Made by a program: the position numbers and the translations under genes
Source of the DNA: Pocillopora verrucosa
Taxonomy: Eukaryota; Cnidaria; Anthozoa; Scleractinia; Pocilloporidae
Direction: 5' to 3'
Length of the DNA: 64,000 nucleotides
NCBI RefSeq assembly: GCF_036669915.1
Contig: NC_089322.1
Location: forward strand, 13,211,678 to 13,275,677
Notes under the pieces: generated by a model
The model's input: the letters and a program-made list of their open reading frames with translations, nothing else
The model's database searches: none
What the model was told of the DNA's origin: nothing
Part shown: positions 1 through 10,972 of the stretch, one piece after another
How positions within the stretch are numbered: the first letter of the stretch is position 1
How the letters are laid out: every line of letters starts with the position of its first letter

Positions 1-215
1 CACCGTATGAACAGTTACTATGCGTCCATCGACAAAGTGCTGACCGAGCTTGAGCTCAGGGTTAATAGAAATAGTCTGTGCTTTGTAAAATATCTGTTAC
101 TGTGAAACACCCGATAAAGAAAGCTTCTCCTGCGTTGCTAAAAGTTACAAAATCGCCCCCTCCTCCCGGCAAAAAATGGCCCGTAGCGGCACCCAGGATA
201 GCATCATTTAGTTTG
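1..215 (+). mobile_element. hAT-like transposase trace (weak)
   Basis: A short plus-strand reading near the start (NSYYASIDKVLTELELR) resembles the part of hAT-type transposases with a YY..S...xiD.vi.EL..RF pattern. Related sequence recurs near 45.50 kb and 56.51 kb, where it follows a decayed stretch. All copies are interrupted by stops, and no DDE residues or terminal inverted repeats can be placed. This is a pattern match by eye and could be coincidental. Confidence 0.3.
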
Positions 216-1860
216 ACCCACTATTAAATATCAGTGATAACAGTGTTGTAATTCACAAACTGCGACATGATAAAAGCGGTCAAGCCCTCAGATGTTCAGG
301 AGAGCGTTTCTGCGACTCTGAAGCGCCTGATATCAGGTTTATTTGTTCTATGGTCGGGTGCGGTATTCATGCTTATATTCTGTGAGATATATTTTCACCT
401 CCAAAGTCTGTTTTTGTGTATTAATGGCGCAAATTGTAGGCTCGTGTTGTGTTGTTAAAATTAAGAACGATATTTTTGTGTCTCTTTTGGTATGTTCGCG
501 AAAGTGATGTTTGTACTAATTACCACTATTTTAAGTATTTGATTTTTCTACAAGACATAAAGGTTTTTCTTTATCAGCTTAAGGATCACATCTGTTACTG
601 TTATTGGATAACAGAATTTATCTCTAAAATGTAAGCCTTTAATGCTTCAGATTATTTTCCACACAGTTTATGTGCCGCTATCTCGCTGGAATGAAAAATT
701 TTAAACTTAAATAGCTGTATCCGTATGCAGCTTGTTAAACGAGCAATCCTATAAATTATACCGAGAAGATAGTCTTGTGGAAAAATTCATGTTTTATAAG
801 AGTGTTATAAGAAATAATTTGATGATGACCTTGTACTTTTCCTGCCTGCTGGAATGAACACAATTGTTAATTGATATTTTTCGTTAGATAGCATTTCTCA
901 AAAGTGTCTTTCAGAGATGGCCATGACAAATTGGCTCTAACACTTAATTTATTTTTCATTGCATTTTCTGGATATTTCTGTATCTTAATCTTTCCACGAT
1001 CTCTATCATACGATCTCTATCTATCATATATTTTCCACACATACAGTCTCCAGTTGGTCTGTGACAATGTTAAATATCACAGATCACAGCGTTGTAATTG
1101 ACAAACTGCGGCAGAATAAAAGCGGTCAAGCCCTTTGATATTTCAGATATATTTTCATCTCCAAAATCTGTTTTTGTGTATTAATGGTACGAATTGCAGA
1201 CTCGCCCTTGTGTATTTCAAATCAAGAACGATATTTTTGTGTCTCTTTTTGGTTTGTTCTCGAAAATGATGTTTTTATGATTACCACTAATTTAGGTGTT
1301 TCATTTTCTACAAGACTTGAAGGTTTTTTTTATCAGCGTAAGGGTCACATCTGTTACTGTTATCAGATAACGGAATTTATCTCTAGAATGTAAGCCTTCA
1401 ATGCTTCAGATTATTTTTCACACAGTCTTATGTGCCGTTATCTCGCATAGAGCACAGGTGTGGTGTCAACTTCCAAGGTTAAGATAACACAACCAAGTGG
1501 GAATATCTTTGCACATCTTTTTGATAGTAGTTAGTGAGAGTTAGTTAGGGTTAAAGTTGTAGAAGCAAGACATGTTACATAAGATGAGAAGATTTTGGGA
1601 TCCAATATTCATGGTGCCTTCCACCCAGTTTGCTCAAGCCATTTCCCCGAAACGTTCAAATACTTGTCTAACTGAGCATCTAATTAAACTGGCGTAATAA
1701 CTTGTTTGATTTAGGAAATAGGTGATAGCATTCGTTAGCTTGACTCCTTTTTCAAATATCACAGATAACGGTGTTTTAATTAGCAAAATGCAGCAAGGAA
1801 AAGGCAGCCAAGCCCTTAGATGTTCAAAGAGGGCAATTTTGTAACTGTGATACTACGTCA
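216..1860. repeat. Recurrent non-coding module R, copy 1 (two sub-copies)
   Basis: This is a module that recurs five times in the window, marked by TTGTAATTAACAAACTGCGG, then AAGCGGTCAAGCCCTTAGAT, and later by a stretch reading CAGGTGTGGTGTCAACTTCC. Here it occurs as two sub-copies, from about 216 and from about 1,068. Between them, at about 683-752, is the degenerate 5' edge of a CTHRC1-like exon 3 on the minus strand. No reading frame is conserved among copies, so I treat it as non-coding duplicated DNA or a non-autonomous transposon. Confidence 0.7.
955..1062 (-). pseudogene. Remnant of CTHRC1-like exon 2 tail
   Basis: The minus strand carries a decayed version of the end of exon 2: the QTNW region, the Lys-rich segment and the donor site, followed by the usual intron sequence. 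It contains an insertion and is cut off before the collagen repeats. It joins module R directly, as do similar remnants near 16.45, 37.2 and 56.7 kb. Confidence 0.65.
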
Positions 1861-1997
1861 GTGAGGGGTATTACAAGATAATAAGTTTTTATCAACTGAA
1901 CTGATAATGTAAATTGGCCACCTTAAAGAGTTTCTAAAGCATCTGCCACCAAAACAACCTACATCACCATTATATTTTTTAAATCCTTTCATTCTAG

Positions 1998-2158
1998 GTG
2001 CACCATTATTACCACGTGACCTTTTATTTCCTTTCTTTCCCCTCTCCTCCCCGTTATGCCTCTCGGTCCCTCCCCCTCAGCTCCCTCCCTACCTTCCTGG
2101 TATGCCATTCGATCCTGGAATTCCAGAATATCTTCGAGCAAAGACGGATATCTGAAAA
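1998..2158 (-). pseudogene. Remnant of CTHRC1-like collagen exon 2
   Basis: The minus strand matches the first half of the collagen exon (the GSNGIPG region and following triplets) and still has a CAG acceptor-like end followed by an A/T tract. Substitutions and short deletions break the Gly-X-Y phase. No exon 1 with an open frame lies within reach, so this is a dead fragment. The rest of 1,860-2,570 holds nothing I recognise. Confidence 0.65.
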
Positions 2159-2619
2159 AAAAAAAAAATGTATGTACTGCTGATTGGGTGTACGTACTAG
2201 ATTTTCATTGCCATATTTACTCGTCTGTTCAGGTAGCGCAGCAACTTCTGTTGTATGATGATGCAAAATATTTTCGCCGGAACAAATAAATTTTGCACCT
2301 GTCGAATGCACGTCTTAGCAGTGAATATGTTGCTACAGGCAGACAACCCTGTGGGTTTGAGGCCGCATGACGTCAGTTATTTGATACGATAATTGGACTC
2401 TCGCATTGTTTGTAATTTGCAACGGTCGATCTCGGCAAGACGCAAGTAATCCCGAGAAATGTTTCATAAACGCCGCAAATCATAACATTTCATCCCCAAA
2501 ATCCACTTCCTGACAGTCAGATAAATGAACTTACTATGTTGTCTCGAGTGATTTTGCGGGGTTTTGAGACAGATAATTCTCCACTTTGCACTGATGCCCC
2601 TACAAAGGCAGAAGGCATC

Positions 2620-2666
2620 AGCCAATCGGAACGAAGCTACTACTGACAGCTTCGTTCCGATTGGCT
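2620..2666. repeat. Perfect 19-bp inverted repeat containing CCAAT boxes
   Basis: Arms at 2,620-2,638 and 2,648-2,666 are exact reverse complements separated by 9 nt. Each arm contains a CCAAT motif (AGCCAATCGG). It sits about 150 bp upstream of a candidate plus-strand first exon and could be a promoter element or a small hairpin element. Confidence 0.7.
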
Positions 2667-2813
2667 AATGTTTTTCCGGTTGCGGAACGGAAGTGGTAAA
2701 ATAGCCTTAGGGGAGGGCTAGTTTGTACTGTCTTTCGACCGACACACTTTGCATTGGCGTGGGGAGGGTCGGGTGAAATCTGAGCTCGGTTAGTGATTCA
2801 TTTGAATTGTAAC

Positions 2814-2909
2814 ATGGTTAATCGAAGGCTTAAGATCGACCTCTTCGGTCCACATTATGTGTCGACGGCGGATGATGAGCGAATGTTGAAAATCGAGCAG
2901 GCTTTTCAG
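2814..2909 (+). CDS. Candidate first coding exon, unknown gene
   Basis: An ATG at 2,814 opens 32 codons (beginning MVNRRLKIDLFGPHY) that end exactly at a CAG/GTAGTT donor-like site. The region is more GC-rich than its surroundings and has an inverted CCAAT repeat upstream. I do not recognise the product and cannot find a following exon. It may be the 5' exon of a gene disrupted by the array, or chance. Downstream, 3,070-3,170 resembles the exon 1 promoter sequence near 38.9 kb, without its coding part. Confidence 0.3.
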
Positions 2910-3299
2910 GTAGTTAGAGGCGGACAATTGCACTGATTTTTGGCTTGGCTCTTACACGTTTATCGACTTTTAACGCGTCCCAAGCTGGGAGGTAAGCGAC
3001 GTTTGGAAGCGGAAGAAATTCGGCGAAGTTCTGGAGGCTTTCAGCCCAGACGGCCCTGGAAGTTGCACACCTTGTTTTTCCTTTGCGCGCATACTTTGTG
3101 TTCTCTGTGCAATATCTTCTTAAGCATGTATGAAATATTTTCATAATAATAATTACTCCCAAGGTTATGAGAAAAGCGCTAAAACATGTTTCTGTTTTAA
3201 AAAATTAAAATGGTCAGTTGCCATACTATTGATTGCAAGAAATGAATTGGATTTTCAATAAACGCCGCCCTTGTATAAATTAAACGCCGCACTCGAATC

Positions 3300-4755
3300 C
3301 CAAATAATTATTTTTTGCTTTCTATTCATTATCATGTGTGGATATTTGCCAGTTCAGTTGTGCATGTGATGAAAGGTGTTTCTGTTCTTTTAGCCAGAGC
3401 GAGTTTCACATAAATTATGCGCGAAAACTTGATCATTATGCTTCTGACCGTCATCCATGGCATCTTGAAAAAAATTATGCTCAAGTTTTTCTTTCTGTTC
3501 AATTTTATTATTCATAATAATAACTTTTATGCCGGAGTCCCTCGACCTCCCGTCCCCCTACTTTATTCCTATCACCAACAGGTAACACTTGCTAACAATA
3601 AAAGGCTTACCGAAGTTCAAAACAAACATTTTACGGAAAAAATTCCAGAAGTGCAAGCAAGAAAAGCAGGCTTGCTGTTGAAAGCACTCAGGATGGAATT
3701 CATTTCTTGGTAAACTGTAACGTCAAGGCGGGATTTTTATGAAGTCACTGGCTATAACATTATGCCCAACATTATACTGGCATAAGTTATCTGACCTTAA
3801 CCAATGTTCTTTAAAGGGGAAAAATATTTACTGTGGCCCATATCTTCTTCGGAACTCAGAGAAATTTTCTCACCGTGAAATATATAGAGCACTACTCATT
3901 GCCACGAAAATAATGAATTTACCAGAGAAATGATATTTCTAGATTTGGCCGATGGAGTTTGAAGGTACATGTATTCCATGATAAACCCGTTTTTCATAAA
4001 TGAGCATAGTGACTCTTCGCTTATATTTTTAAAAAACTAACTCGTACTCTCCAAACTTCCTGCGTGCTTCATATCTCGATGAACGCACGCTGACGTATGA
4101 ACCAATTGTTAATAGAAAAACTTCTCGATATTAAAATCAGTGGTTTTAAGAGTACTGTTAACTACAATAGAAATTGCTATTAATATGTACCAGGATAGTG
4201 GATAGCGTTGAAATCTCGCTCTGATTGGTTGCTCAAATTCCGGATTTCCTTTGTTATTCACCTTTAAGCAACGCGCGCGGGATTTGCGCCAGAAGTTTAT
4301 TGTAGCCATTGCAAGAATAAATGAATGATTTTTTGTTGTGCTATATTTACTCATTTTTTTTTAGGATATACTAATTCTCTAAAACAACTATTCAACTCAC
4401 TGTGGATGGCAAGGGTGGACATTTTCTTCGCCGCTTCGCAGCTCGGGAAATATCTTCCACCAGCGACCATCACTTTGGTTAATATTTGTGAGTTATATAT
4501 TTCAAACAGTTTCTCCTTCTCGCGCGATTGAAAAGAAATCAGTAACCTTATCAACTCAGATGATGAAACCTAATTATCTTGTATCACAATCGCACAAAAA
4601 GTAGGGGAAATGTTTAGAAAAGAAAAAGATGTTTTTCACAAAAAGTAAAACATTACGTATTTTAGGATATCGATAGTGGGGGAAATCTTGAAAGCTAGGA
4701 TGATAGAAAAATTAAGTTTTGTTCACCATTCCTTGTATAAAAATGACAGGAGTAA
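3300..4755. repeat. 3' flank repeated after three CTHRC1-like loci
   Basis: About 1.4 kb of non-coding sequence recurs at 41.25-42.84 kb and 60.3-61.8 kb, each time directly beyond the stop codon of a CTHRC1-like gene (the loci at 4.8, 42.8 and 61.8 kb). Short frames inside are not conserved. It shows that these three loci belong to one subfamily of array unit; the other loci have a different 3' flank. Confidence 0.75.
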
Positions 4756-6253
4756 TCAGGACTGGGCTCTAGACACTTCCTCTATCATTATCCGGGATAC
4801 TGATTGCCATCCAGTGTAAGCATCACCTAATGTATGACCACTGGGACACTTTCCTACCCATAACTCCACAGTAACCCTGCCCTGTGGAATGTTTTCACAG
4901 TATCCCTCAAATGATCTGTGATGAAGCAGCTCAGGATTCCCAGATGGCCAATAGTTGTACACAGCAGCCTCAATTGTCATTGGTCCACTGCATTCATTTC
5001 CATTAAACTTGAAGAACCATCGATTGCATTTCCTTGAAGTGCCATAGACTCTCATATTTCCCTGGAATGAGACTTTAATAGCTGTATCAGAATGTAGCTT
5101 GTTGATTGAGCAATCCTAAAAAACAATGCCATGAATATAGTCTTAGTACAATAAAAAATATTTTACAAGAGTGGTAAAGGAAAAAATTTAATCATGACCT
5201 TTTACTTTTCCTGTCTGCAAGAATGCATAGAATTGTTAATTGATATTTTCAGTTTGATAGCATATCTCTAAAGTCTCTTGTTGAGATGGCCATGACAAAT
5301 TGGCTCTAACACTTAATTTATTTTCATTGAATTTTCTAGATATTTCGATACCTTAATCTTTCCACTATCTCTATCATCATTCAGATGTTTCCACACACAC
5401 TGTTTCCAGTTGGTCTGTGACACTGCACTATTCACGATTTCTCCTTTCTCTCCTTTAGATCCCTGCTCTCCTTTCACACCCTTGATTCCTGGCGGTCCAC
5501 TGCTGCCACGTGACCCTTCATGACCTTTCTCTCCTTTTATTCCCATCATTCCAGGTGCACCATTTTTACCAAGTGACCCTGGATTTCCCTTTTGTCCTCT
5601 AGTTCCCGTCATACCTCTCGGTCCCTTGACACCAGGCTCCCCCTTAGCTCCATCTTTTCCTTGCTGTCCTTGCGGCCCTGGGGCGCCAGGAATTCCCGGC
5701 ATTCCTGGTATGCCATTCGAACCTGGAATCCCAGAAAATCCGGGAGCAAAAACGGATTTCTGAGAAAGAAAAAAGAACGTATAGTAATTGGATGGACGTA
5801 CTTGATGTTCATTGATATTTAATTGTCCGCCGAAGTAGCACAACAGTTTCTTCAGAAGCTAATCACGTTGAGAATGTAACTTCGTTTTATGAGAAACAGC
5901 TCAGAACATTGAATGATATCATAACCTTGTCGAGATATCCCTAAAAGAAAACTTTTTCTAGTAATGTTCTACTTTGTATTTGAAAACTTATGATCGATGA
6001 GGGATTTGTTTTGCGCTTAGCTTGGTAGACATGGGTAGTAAACTTAGGTGTGACAGATGAACGCTTCATGAAGTACATGCAATTTTACAGTAAAGAACCG
6101 CGGATAAAGCATGCTTAAGTGTACCTCACATGGGTCTTTGTCAGCGCCAGCTTGCGGATTCTGTTGTTGAGGACTGGTGGTTGTTCCCACGGAACTTACT
6201 TCTGTTTTGGATGAGAAAATTAACAAAGTAGCGAGGATCAGAAGCTTCGCCAT
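4756..6253 (-). CDS. CTHRC1-like secreted collagen-repeat protein, locus 1 (intact)
   Basis: Three exons on the minus strand: 6,253-6,125, 5,759-5,352 and 5,115-4,756 (TGA at 4,756-4,758), all joined in phase 0 by GT-AG introns, giving about 298 residues. Residues 1 to about 21 are a hydrophobic signal peptide (MAKLLILATLL...), followed by a T/Q/P-rich linker with a single DPCE cysteine. Exon 2 encodes 34 uninterrupted Gly-X-Y triplets and then NWKQCVW. Exon 3 encodes the C-terminal domain with CNRWFFKFNG, NECSGPMTIEA and TGWQSVSRIMIEE, closely matching vertebrate CTHRC1 (CQRWYFTFNG, ECSGP.PIEA, TGWNSVSRIIIEE). The product should be an extracellular trimer. The collagen part is longer than in the roughly 243-residue human protein. 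Vertebrate CTHRC1 acts in matrix remodelling and Wnt/PCP signalling; the role here is unknown. No lesion is visible. Confidence 0.87.
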
Positions 6254-6324
6254 TCTTCGATAGTTGCTTCACACGAGCAGTTCGTGTTCTATGAATGAAA
6301 TATATATCTCCTTATATTCGCGCC

Positions 6325-6334
6325 TATTTATATC
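6325..6334 (-). promoter_or_regulatory. TATA box of CTHRC1-like locus 1
   Basis: The minus strand reads GATATAAATAGGCG, with the box ending 72 bp upstream of the ATG at 6,253. The same box at the same spacing occurs in five loci and at 66 bp in a sixth, while surrounding intergenic sequence diverges. Transcription would begin about 45 nt before the ATG. Confidence 0.65.
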
Positions 6335-8540
6335 CTAGAGAATTTCCTTGAAATGTAAACTGTAGGAAGCGATGGAGCTAAATGATAAGGAAGTCTCAAG
6401 CTACTCGAGATCACACACGTGTAAACAACTTAACTCTGATATCCTTATCACGTTTTTAATGAAGCACGTACCCTCTACAAATACATAGAATTTCCCGGAA
6501 ACATCTGCGCAATGAAATGTTCCTTTCTGATCAAACGCGACATATTGAGGAGGCATAGAAATTTGATAAAGTCTGTGACTGACGTGATCTTCGTTTGGCC
6601 TTTGGACGGTACTCACGTATTCTGCATTAATTATTAAACGTTCTAAATACCGAGTGTTAGACCTTTCAAACGCAGTGTGATAGATTTTCATCTTCAAACT
6701 TAACCATATGTATTAACGATACAAATTTTAGACGCGTCATGCTGCAAATCTTGTTAAACTGAAACAATAATGTTTTTGATTGAGGAAATGCGGGATATTT
6801 TTAGTTATTTTGACCCGGCCAGTCGTTAGTATCACAGAAAACCGTGTTGTAATTAGAAAAATGCGGCAGTATTAAAGCGGCCAAGCCGTCAGATGTTCAG
6901 TATGGTGTTCCTGGAGACCTCAAGCTCATTTCAGAGAATTAGAAAACTGCATGAATTGTCTATCTTCCTGTACATAAATTCAAGTATAGATAACGCATGC
7001 TCATTGAAAATTGTCGAGGTTTTTTTTTTTTTTTAATTAGCTAACGCTTTTTTGAAGGGGCGAGTTATCATTTGTCAGTCAAGAACTATTACAGTACCTC
7101 ATGACTGCTTTGTTAGATCTCCTCTGGAACAGAGGTAAATTTTTCTCTGAAATATATTTAACATTTCTTAGTACAACCTTAGTTCTTAATTAAGCATATT
7201 GACCTTTTGTTTATTTTACAAAATTTAACCTCAAAGAAGTTTAACAAAATCTTTCAATTTAGCAAACGAAACTGTTAAGTATCTGTTACTTGATCTAGCT
7301 GGCGTGTTAATGAATACAGATGAATGACGGCCATAATGGGATGTTTACACACTGACTTTGTTCGTTGTGAAGCATTTCCTTCTGTACGTGCCTTTTTGTA
7401 TCCTAAAGAATTTCCTTTAAATGTAAACTCTCAGCTACCATTCTAAAATAAGAATTTTAACAAGGAAGCGATGGAGCTAATCAAATGGAAAGGAAGTCTG
7501 AAACTACTCGAAATCACACACGGGTAAATAACTTGACTATGATATCCTTATCACGTTCATTAATGAAGCACGTAATCTACATAGATTCAGAGAAATTACC
7601 CGGAAAATCCAGGCCACGTAGCATCCCTTCTCTGATCAAACGTGACATATTAAGGAGGAAGAGATATTTGATATGGTCAGTGACATGATTTCCGTTTGGC
7701 CTTTGACCAAATGACCAGTGATTTCAGAAGGGATGTGATAAGGTACGGTGTTATCGAAAACAGCTTTATTTCCTTTCCTTGTTTCCTTATTGGGTGAATT
7801 TCCTAGAGCTTCCCAGAAGTTGTGATTATCCATGATCATCCATGAAGATCATCAGAAGAAAACCAGCATGGCCGTGTTTATGACTTGGCATCTGAGGAAG
7901 ATGATCGGTCACGAGCTCGCCTCAGTTGCAGTGCAGGATGTATCATGTTCTTCATGCTTAGCGTGCGTATATCCAGATATGCCATGGATACATGCGGGAG
8001 GTTTGGAGAGCACGAGAGACTCGTGAGTTGTTCGAGACGAAGCTAGGATCATCCTAAGCTTCTAGAACAAGAAAATTCTCCAGACTAAAGCTACTTTTAA
8101 AGGAAAGCTAAATTTACTGCTTAGAAGCGAAAAAAAGGAACCAATTTCTTGCATGTAAAAGATTCGCGTAATAGATTTACCATGCTTGAATCGTTGTTTA
8201 CTCGAATTCACGGCCTGAAATTGCGTAGCTTTGTGTTGAAAATTCTGAAAATTGTGTGCGATTTAAAACAAAATCTCCTAATAGACAATACTTTTAAGAC
8301 ATGTCAACACTTTAATTAGCTTAGATGTTCAGTATGGCGTTCTTGAAGACCTGAATTATCCGTCTTCCTGTACAGACGCTCATGTATGATCAGCGTATGC
8401 TCATTGAAAGTGGCATTTAGTTTCAAAATAGTTTCGAGTAACTTTGGTTTCGAGTGTCCCCCTCTGGAAACATAGCGTTATGCCAAACATCATGCTTAGA
8501 ATTTTTCAATAAGCTCAAAATAACAATGTATGAGCTCATG
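6335..8540. other. 5' flank of locus 1; no gene seen
   Basis: This stretch is nearly identical to 24.07-26.26 kb. A flank block starting with GGAGCTAAATGATAAGGA (about 6,373) is repeated in diverged form at about 7,470 and again behind the other CTHRC1-like genes (14.65, 44.51, 54.24, 63.47 kb). Short open frames on both strands are not kept in the diverged copies, so I call none of them genes. Confidence 0.7.
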
Positions 8541-8542
8541 AT

Positions 8543-8626
8543 ATTGCACTATGCGCCATGCACTGCACATCATGCACTGCGCATCATGCACTGCGCATAG
8601 ATATCACGTAATCAGTTGAATAAGCG
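8543..8626 (+). repeat. Left arm of inverted pair with 14-bp tandem units
   Basis: Three tandem copies of CATGCACTGCGCAT (first diverged) are followed by AGATATCACGTAATCAGTTG. The reverse complement, with the same three units, lies at 10,471-10,540. The same pair occurs at 26.26 and 28.3 kb in the duplicated segment. A CT-rich tract (CCCTCC repeats) follows at about 8,633-8,695. Confidence 0.8.
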
Positions 8627-9376
8627 CGTGCACTCCCCCTCCCTCCCCCTCCCTCCCCCTCCCTCTCTCCTCCCCATCCCTCTCCCCTCCCCATTCCTAA
8701 TATCAGAAGGAAAAACTTGCAAATTCTTTAAGTGGGAGCAAGAAAAGCAGTTTCATTATGGCCATTACTAAGGCTACAGAATTCATCTTTTGTCAAAGTG
8801 TAACACCATAGGGATTTTTTTTTAACTTACGTCATTATTTCGGCATTATCTTCGATGCTCTTGCTATTATAATTATGCAGTTATGCTATCAAACTTATGT
8901 ACTGAATACGGGTGAAAAATTTAATCTTACCTTCAGGAGCGTTGCAGACATTCACTCTCAATTATTTCGCATGCCGCTCCAAAAGGCGGGAAAACCGATA
9001 CAATTTTCCTACTTGTGAAAAAAAACCGTATTACCCTTATGATTAGTCAAACGATATTTTTAACTAACGAGAAAAATCCCATGACCAATGGGATTGCTTT
9101 TCATCAAAGAAAAACGATTTTTATTCGGTACGTGAGTTTACACTGAGTAAATCCCAGTACTTCTTTAACACGTTAGATTACGCTATGCAGATTTGTATAA
9201 TACTGCATCATTCTTCTGCATGGCAAGAGTGATTTTTAGTTTATTGAAAATTTCATTTCACATCTCATGTTTTGACTAAAGGAAATATAATAGATACTAT
9301 TTTTATGAGTTTCGGCTCTTTGTGCTTGCTCGCCCTTAATCATTTTGTATTTAATTTTTATCGACAGTAAATCACA

Positions 9377-9451
9377 GATGTGCCACCAGATTCAAAGGAC
9401 TTACCAGAACAAACAGGATGGAGGAAATATGTCTCTTTAAGGAGAGACTAG
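9377..9451 (+). pseudogene. Copy of UQCC6-like second exon
   Basis: This is a plus-strand exon-like block preceded by an AG. It reads DVPPDSKDLPEQTGWRKY... for 24 codons to a TAG in the frame that matches brawnin/UQCC6 (YYRPDL followed by a short PP-containing tail). Homologous blocks of identical length lie at 12,191, 27,225, 33,239 and 52,004. No first exon remains near this copy, so it is a relic. A second conserved exon-like block follows at about 9,560-9,690; its product is unknown. Confidence 0.5.
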
Positions 9452-10470
9452 TAAATAAAATTTAATTGAAAACATGCTAACTCAGTTGCGAGACTGTGAT
9501 AAACATTTTTCTTTTGTGTACAAGGGACAACTCTTTTTTCTTCATCAATGTGTTTGAAGGGTTTCAAGACTTTTTTGCAAGAACTGAGAAAAAGACGAAA
9601 AAAATGATGATGAACAGTGAGAGATCCTTTCTGGTTGGCGATGTAGCCAACATGAAAAGAAGCATATACAGCTGTATCACTAATGATTAAAAAAACTGTC
9701 TTTTTTTTTTAAATTAAAACATGCTCAGTTTTCCTTCACAGGCAGGAACTACCTAATTTACCGCCAACAGTATGTCGTATTGAGGCCTTACATTCCTTTA
9801 AATTCTTTAAAATTAATCAGGTATAAGGACTACTCTTCCGTATTAGACATTTATTTTACCTGCTGTGCATAAAATAGGGGAGAGCACTTCACATGTCACG
9901 TTTAATGCTAAAACAAACGGATTGCAAATTACTCAGGAAAAACAGGGAGGGAACCAAATTGTCAAGTTTGTAAAAAAAACCAGCTTTTTTTGTGGAGTAA
10001 TGGAATGGTAACAGGGAATATTTTTAGAGCAAAAGTTGTTACTAACAAAAAGTTAGACAAATATCTTGCGATATTGAAAATTGGAGAAAATCTAGAAAAT
10101 CACGATGATGGAAGAATGAAAAAAAAGTTAAACTTTTCTTAAACGTTCCCTACCAAGGTCTGTTTCGAAAAATGCAATAGCTCGTGATCCTTGTTTTTTA
10201 ATTTATGGAAAAAATTAACCGATTTTAAACGACATTGACTCAAAGCGTTCTTCGAGGCGTTGCATATAAGATCATGATTTCCATTCTCGATTAACGGGCC
10301 TCCTGCACGTTTTTAACTATATCTTCTTTTTCCACTGATAATTTTTTTTTCTGTCTCTCTGAGTGAAAGGAGATAATTTTTATACCAAAATTATCCAATA
10401 AACAATATTAGTCAATGTGCCTTTTCAAGAGCAAAAGATCAAAGTAGCTCGTCCATTGCCTGAAAACCAA

Positions 10471-10540
10471 CACTTATTCAACTGATTACTTGATATCTAT
10501 GCGCAGTGCATGATGCTCAGTGCATGATGCACAGTGCAAT
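10471..10540 (-). repeat. Right arm of the CATGCACTGCGCAT inverted pair
   Basis: This is the reverse complement of 8,543-8,626, with three 14-bp units and the CAACTGATTACTTGATATC flank. It lies just beyond the stop codon of a truncated CTHRC1-like exon 3. The interior between the arms is array DNA also found without arms at 32.3-33.9 kb. Confidence 0.75.
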
Positions 10541-10577
10541 GCTGAAAAGTCATCTTAAGTGCAGGCGATAGGAGTGA

Positions 10578-10730
10578 TCAGGTCTGGGCTCTTGACACTT
10601 CTTCTAACTTTATACGGGACACTAATGACCATCCAATGTAAGCCTTACCCAGTGATTCACCGGGACATCTTCCTACCAATAATTCAACGGTCACCTTGCC
10701 CTGTGGGATGTTTTCACAGTATCCCTCGAT
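10578..10730 (-). pseudogene. 3' fragment of CTHRC1-like exon 3
   Basis: The minus strand encodes the last 50 or so residues of the C-terminal domain (GYCENIPQGKVTVELLVGRC ... VSRIKLEEVSRAQT, TGA at 10,578). The 5' half of the exon is replaced by a MITE fragment. Its variable loop reads CPGESLG, unlike any full-length locus here. A further deleted version lies at 28.41-28.50 kb. Confidence 0.75.
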
Positions 10731-10858
10731 ATATCAAAATATCAAGTAGCGATTGTTAGTTGATCCAATACCAAGTTTTCCAAACGCACATCACAAGAAT
10801 TGTCTGGCAGACAGTAAGGAGAATTACCAATAAGATCTTGGGAGTGTAAACGTTAACC
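10730..10858 (+). mobile_element. MITE fragment (GTTAAC-ended family)
   Basis: This is the 3' part of a short non-coding element ending in TCTTGGGAGTGTAAACGTTAACC. Fuller copies with both ends lie at 20,914-21,126 (opposite strand) and 34,151-34,355, and further pieces at 28,500 and 49,698. A matching repeat is abundant in stony corals as I recall it. Confidence 0.65.
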
Positions 10859-10972
10859 AAAAAGTTGACATATAAAGATCAAACCTCGTACCTGCATGTG
10901 CTACAGATGAGATTATTTTGTTGTGTTTATTTATTTACAGCAAGGTTTACTTTGTAATGTGTGGCACTTCTA

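Noticed and set aside
6401-6697. 98-codon minus-strand frame upstream of locus 1, also at 24,131-24,427
   Set aside because: It is present twice only because the whole segment is duplicated; diverged copies of the same flank behind the other loci do not keep it open, and it has no family likeness.
7485-8026. Overlapping 64-67-codon frames on both strands, repeated at 25.2-25.7 kb
   Set aside because: Same reason: recent duplication preserves noise. There is no codon bias, no domain, and no splice context.
8555-8605. CRISPR-like array
   Set aside because: The 14-bp units are directly adjacent without spacers, in a eukaryotic context.
8543-10540. A 2-kb DNA transposon with terminal inverted repeats
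   Set aside because: The interior is found without the arms at 32.3-33.9 kb and holds a UQCC6-like exon relic, not a transposase. I report the arms as an inverted repeat pair instead.
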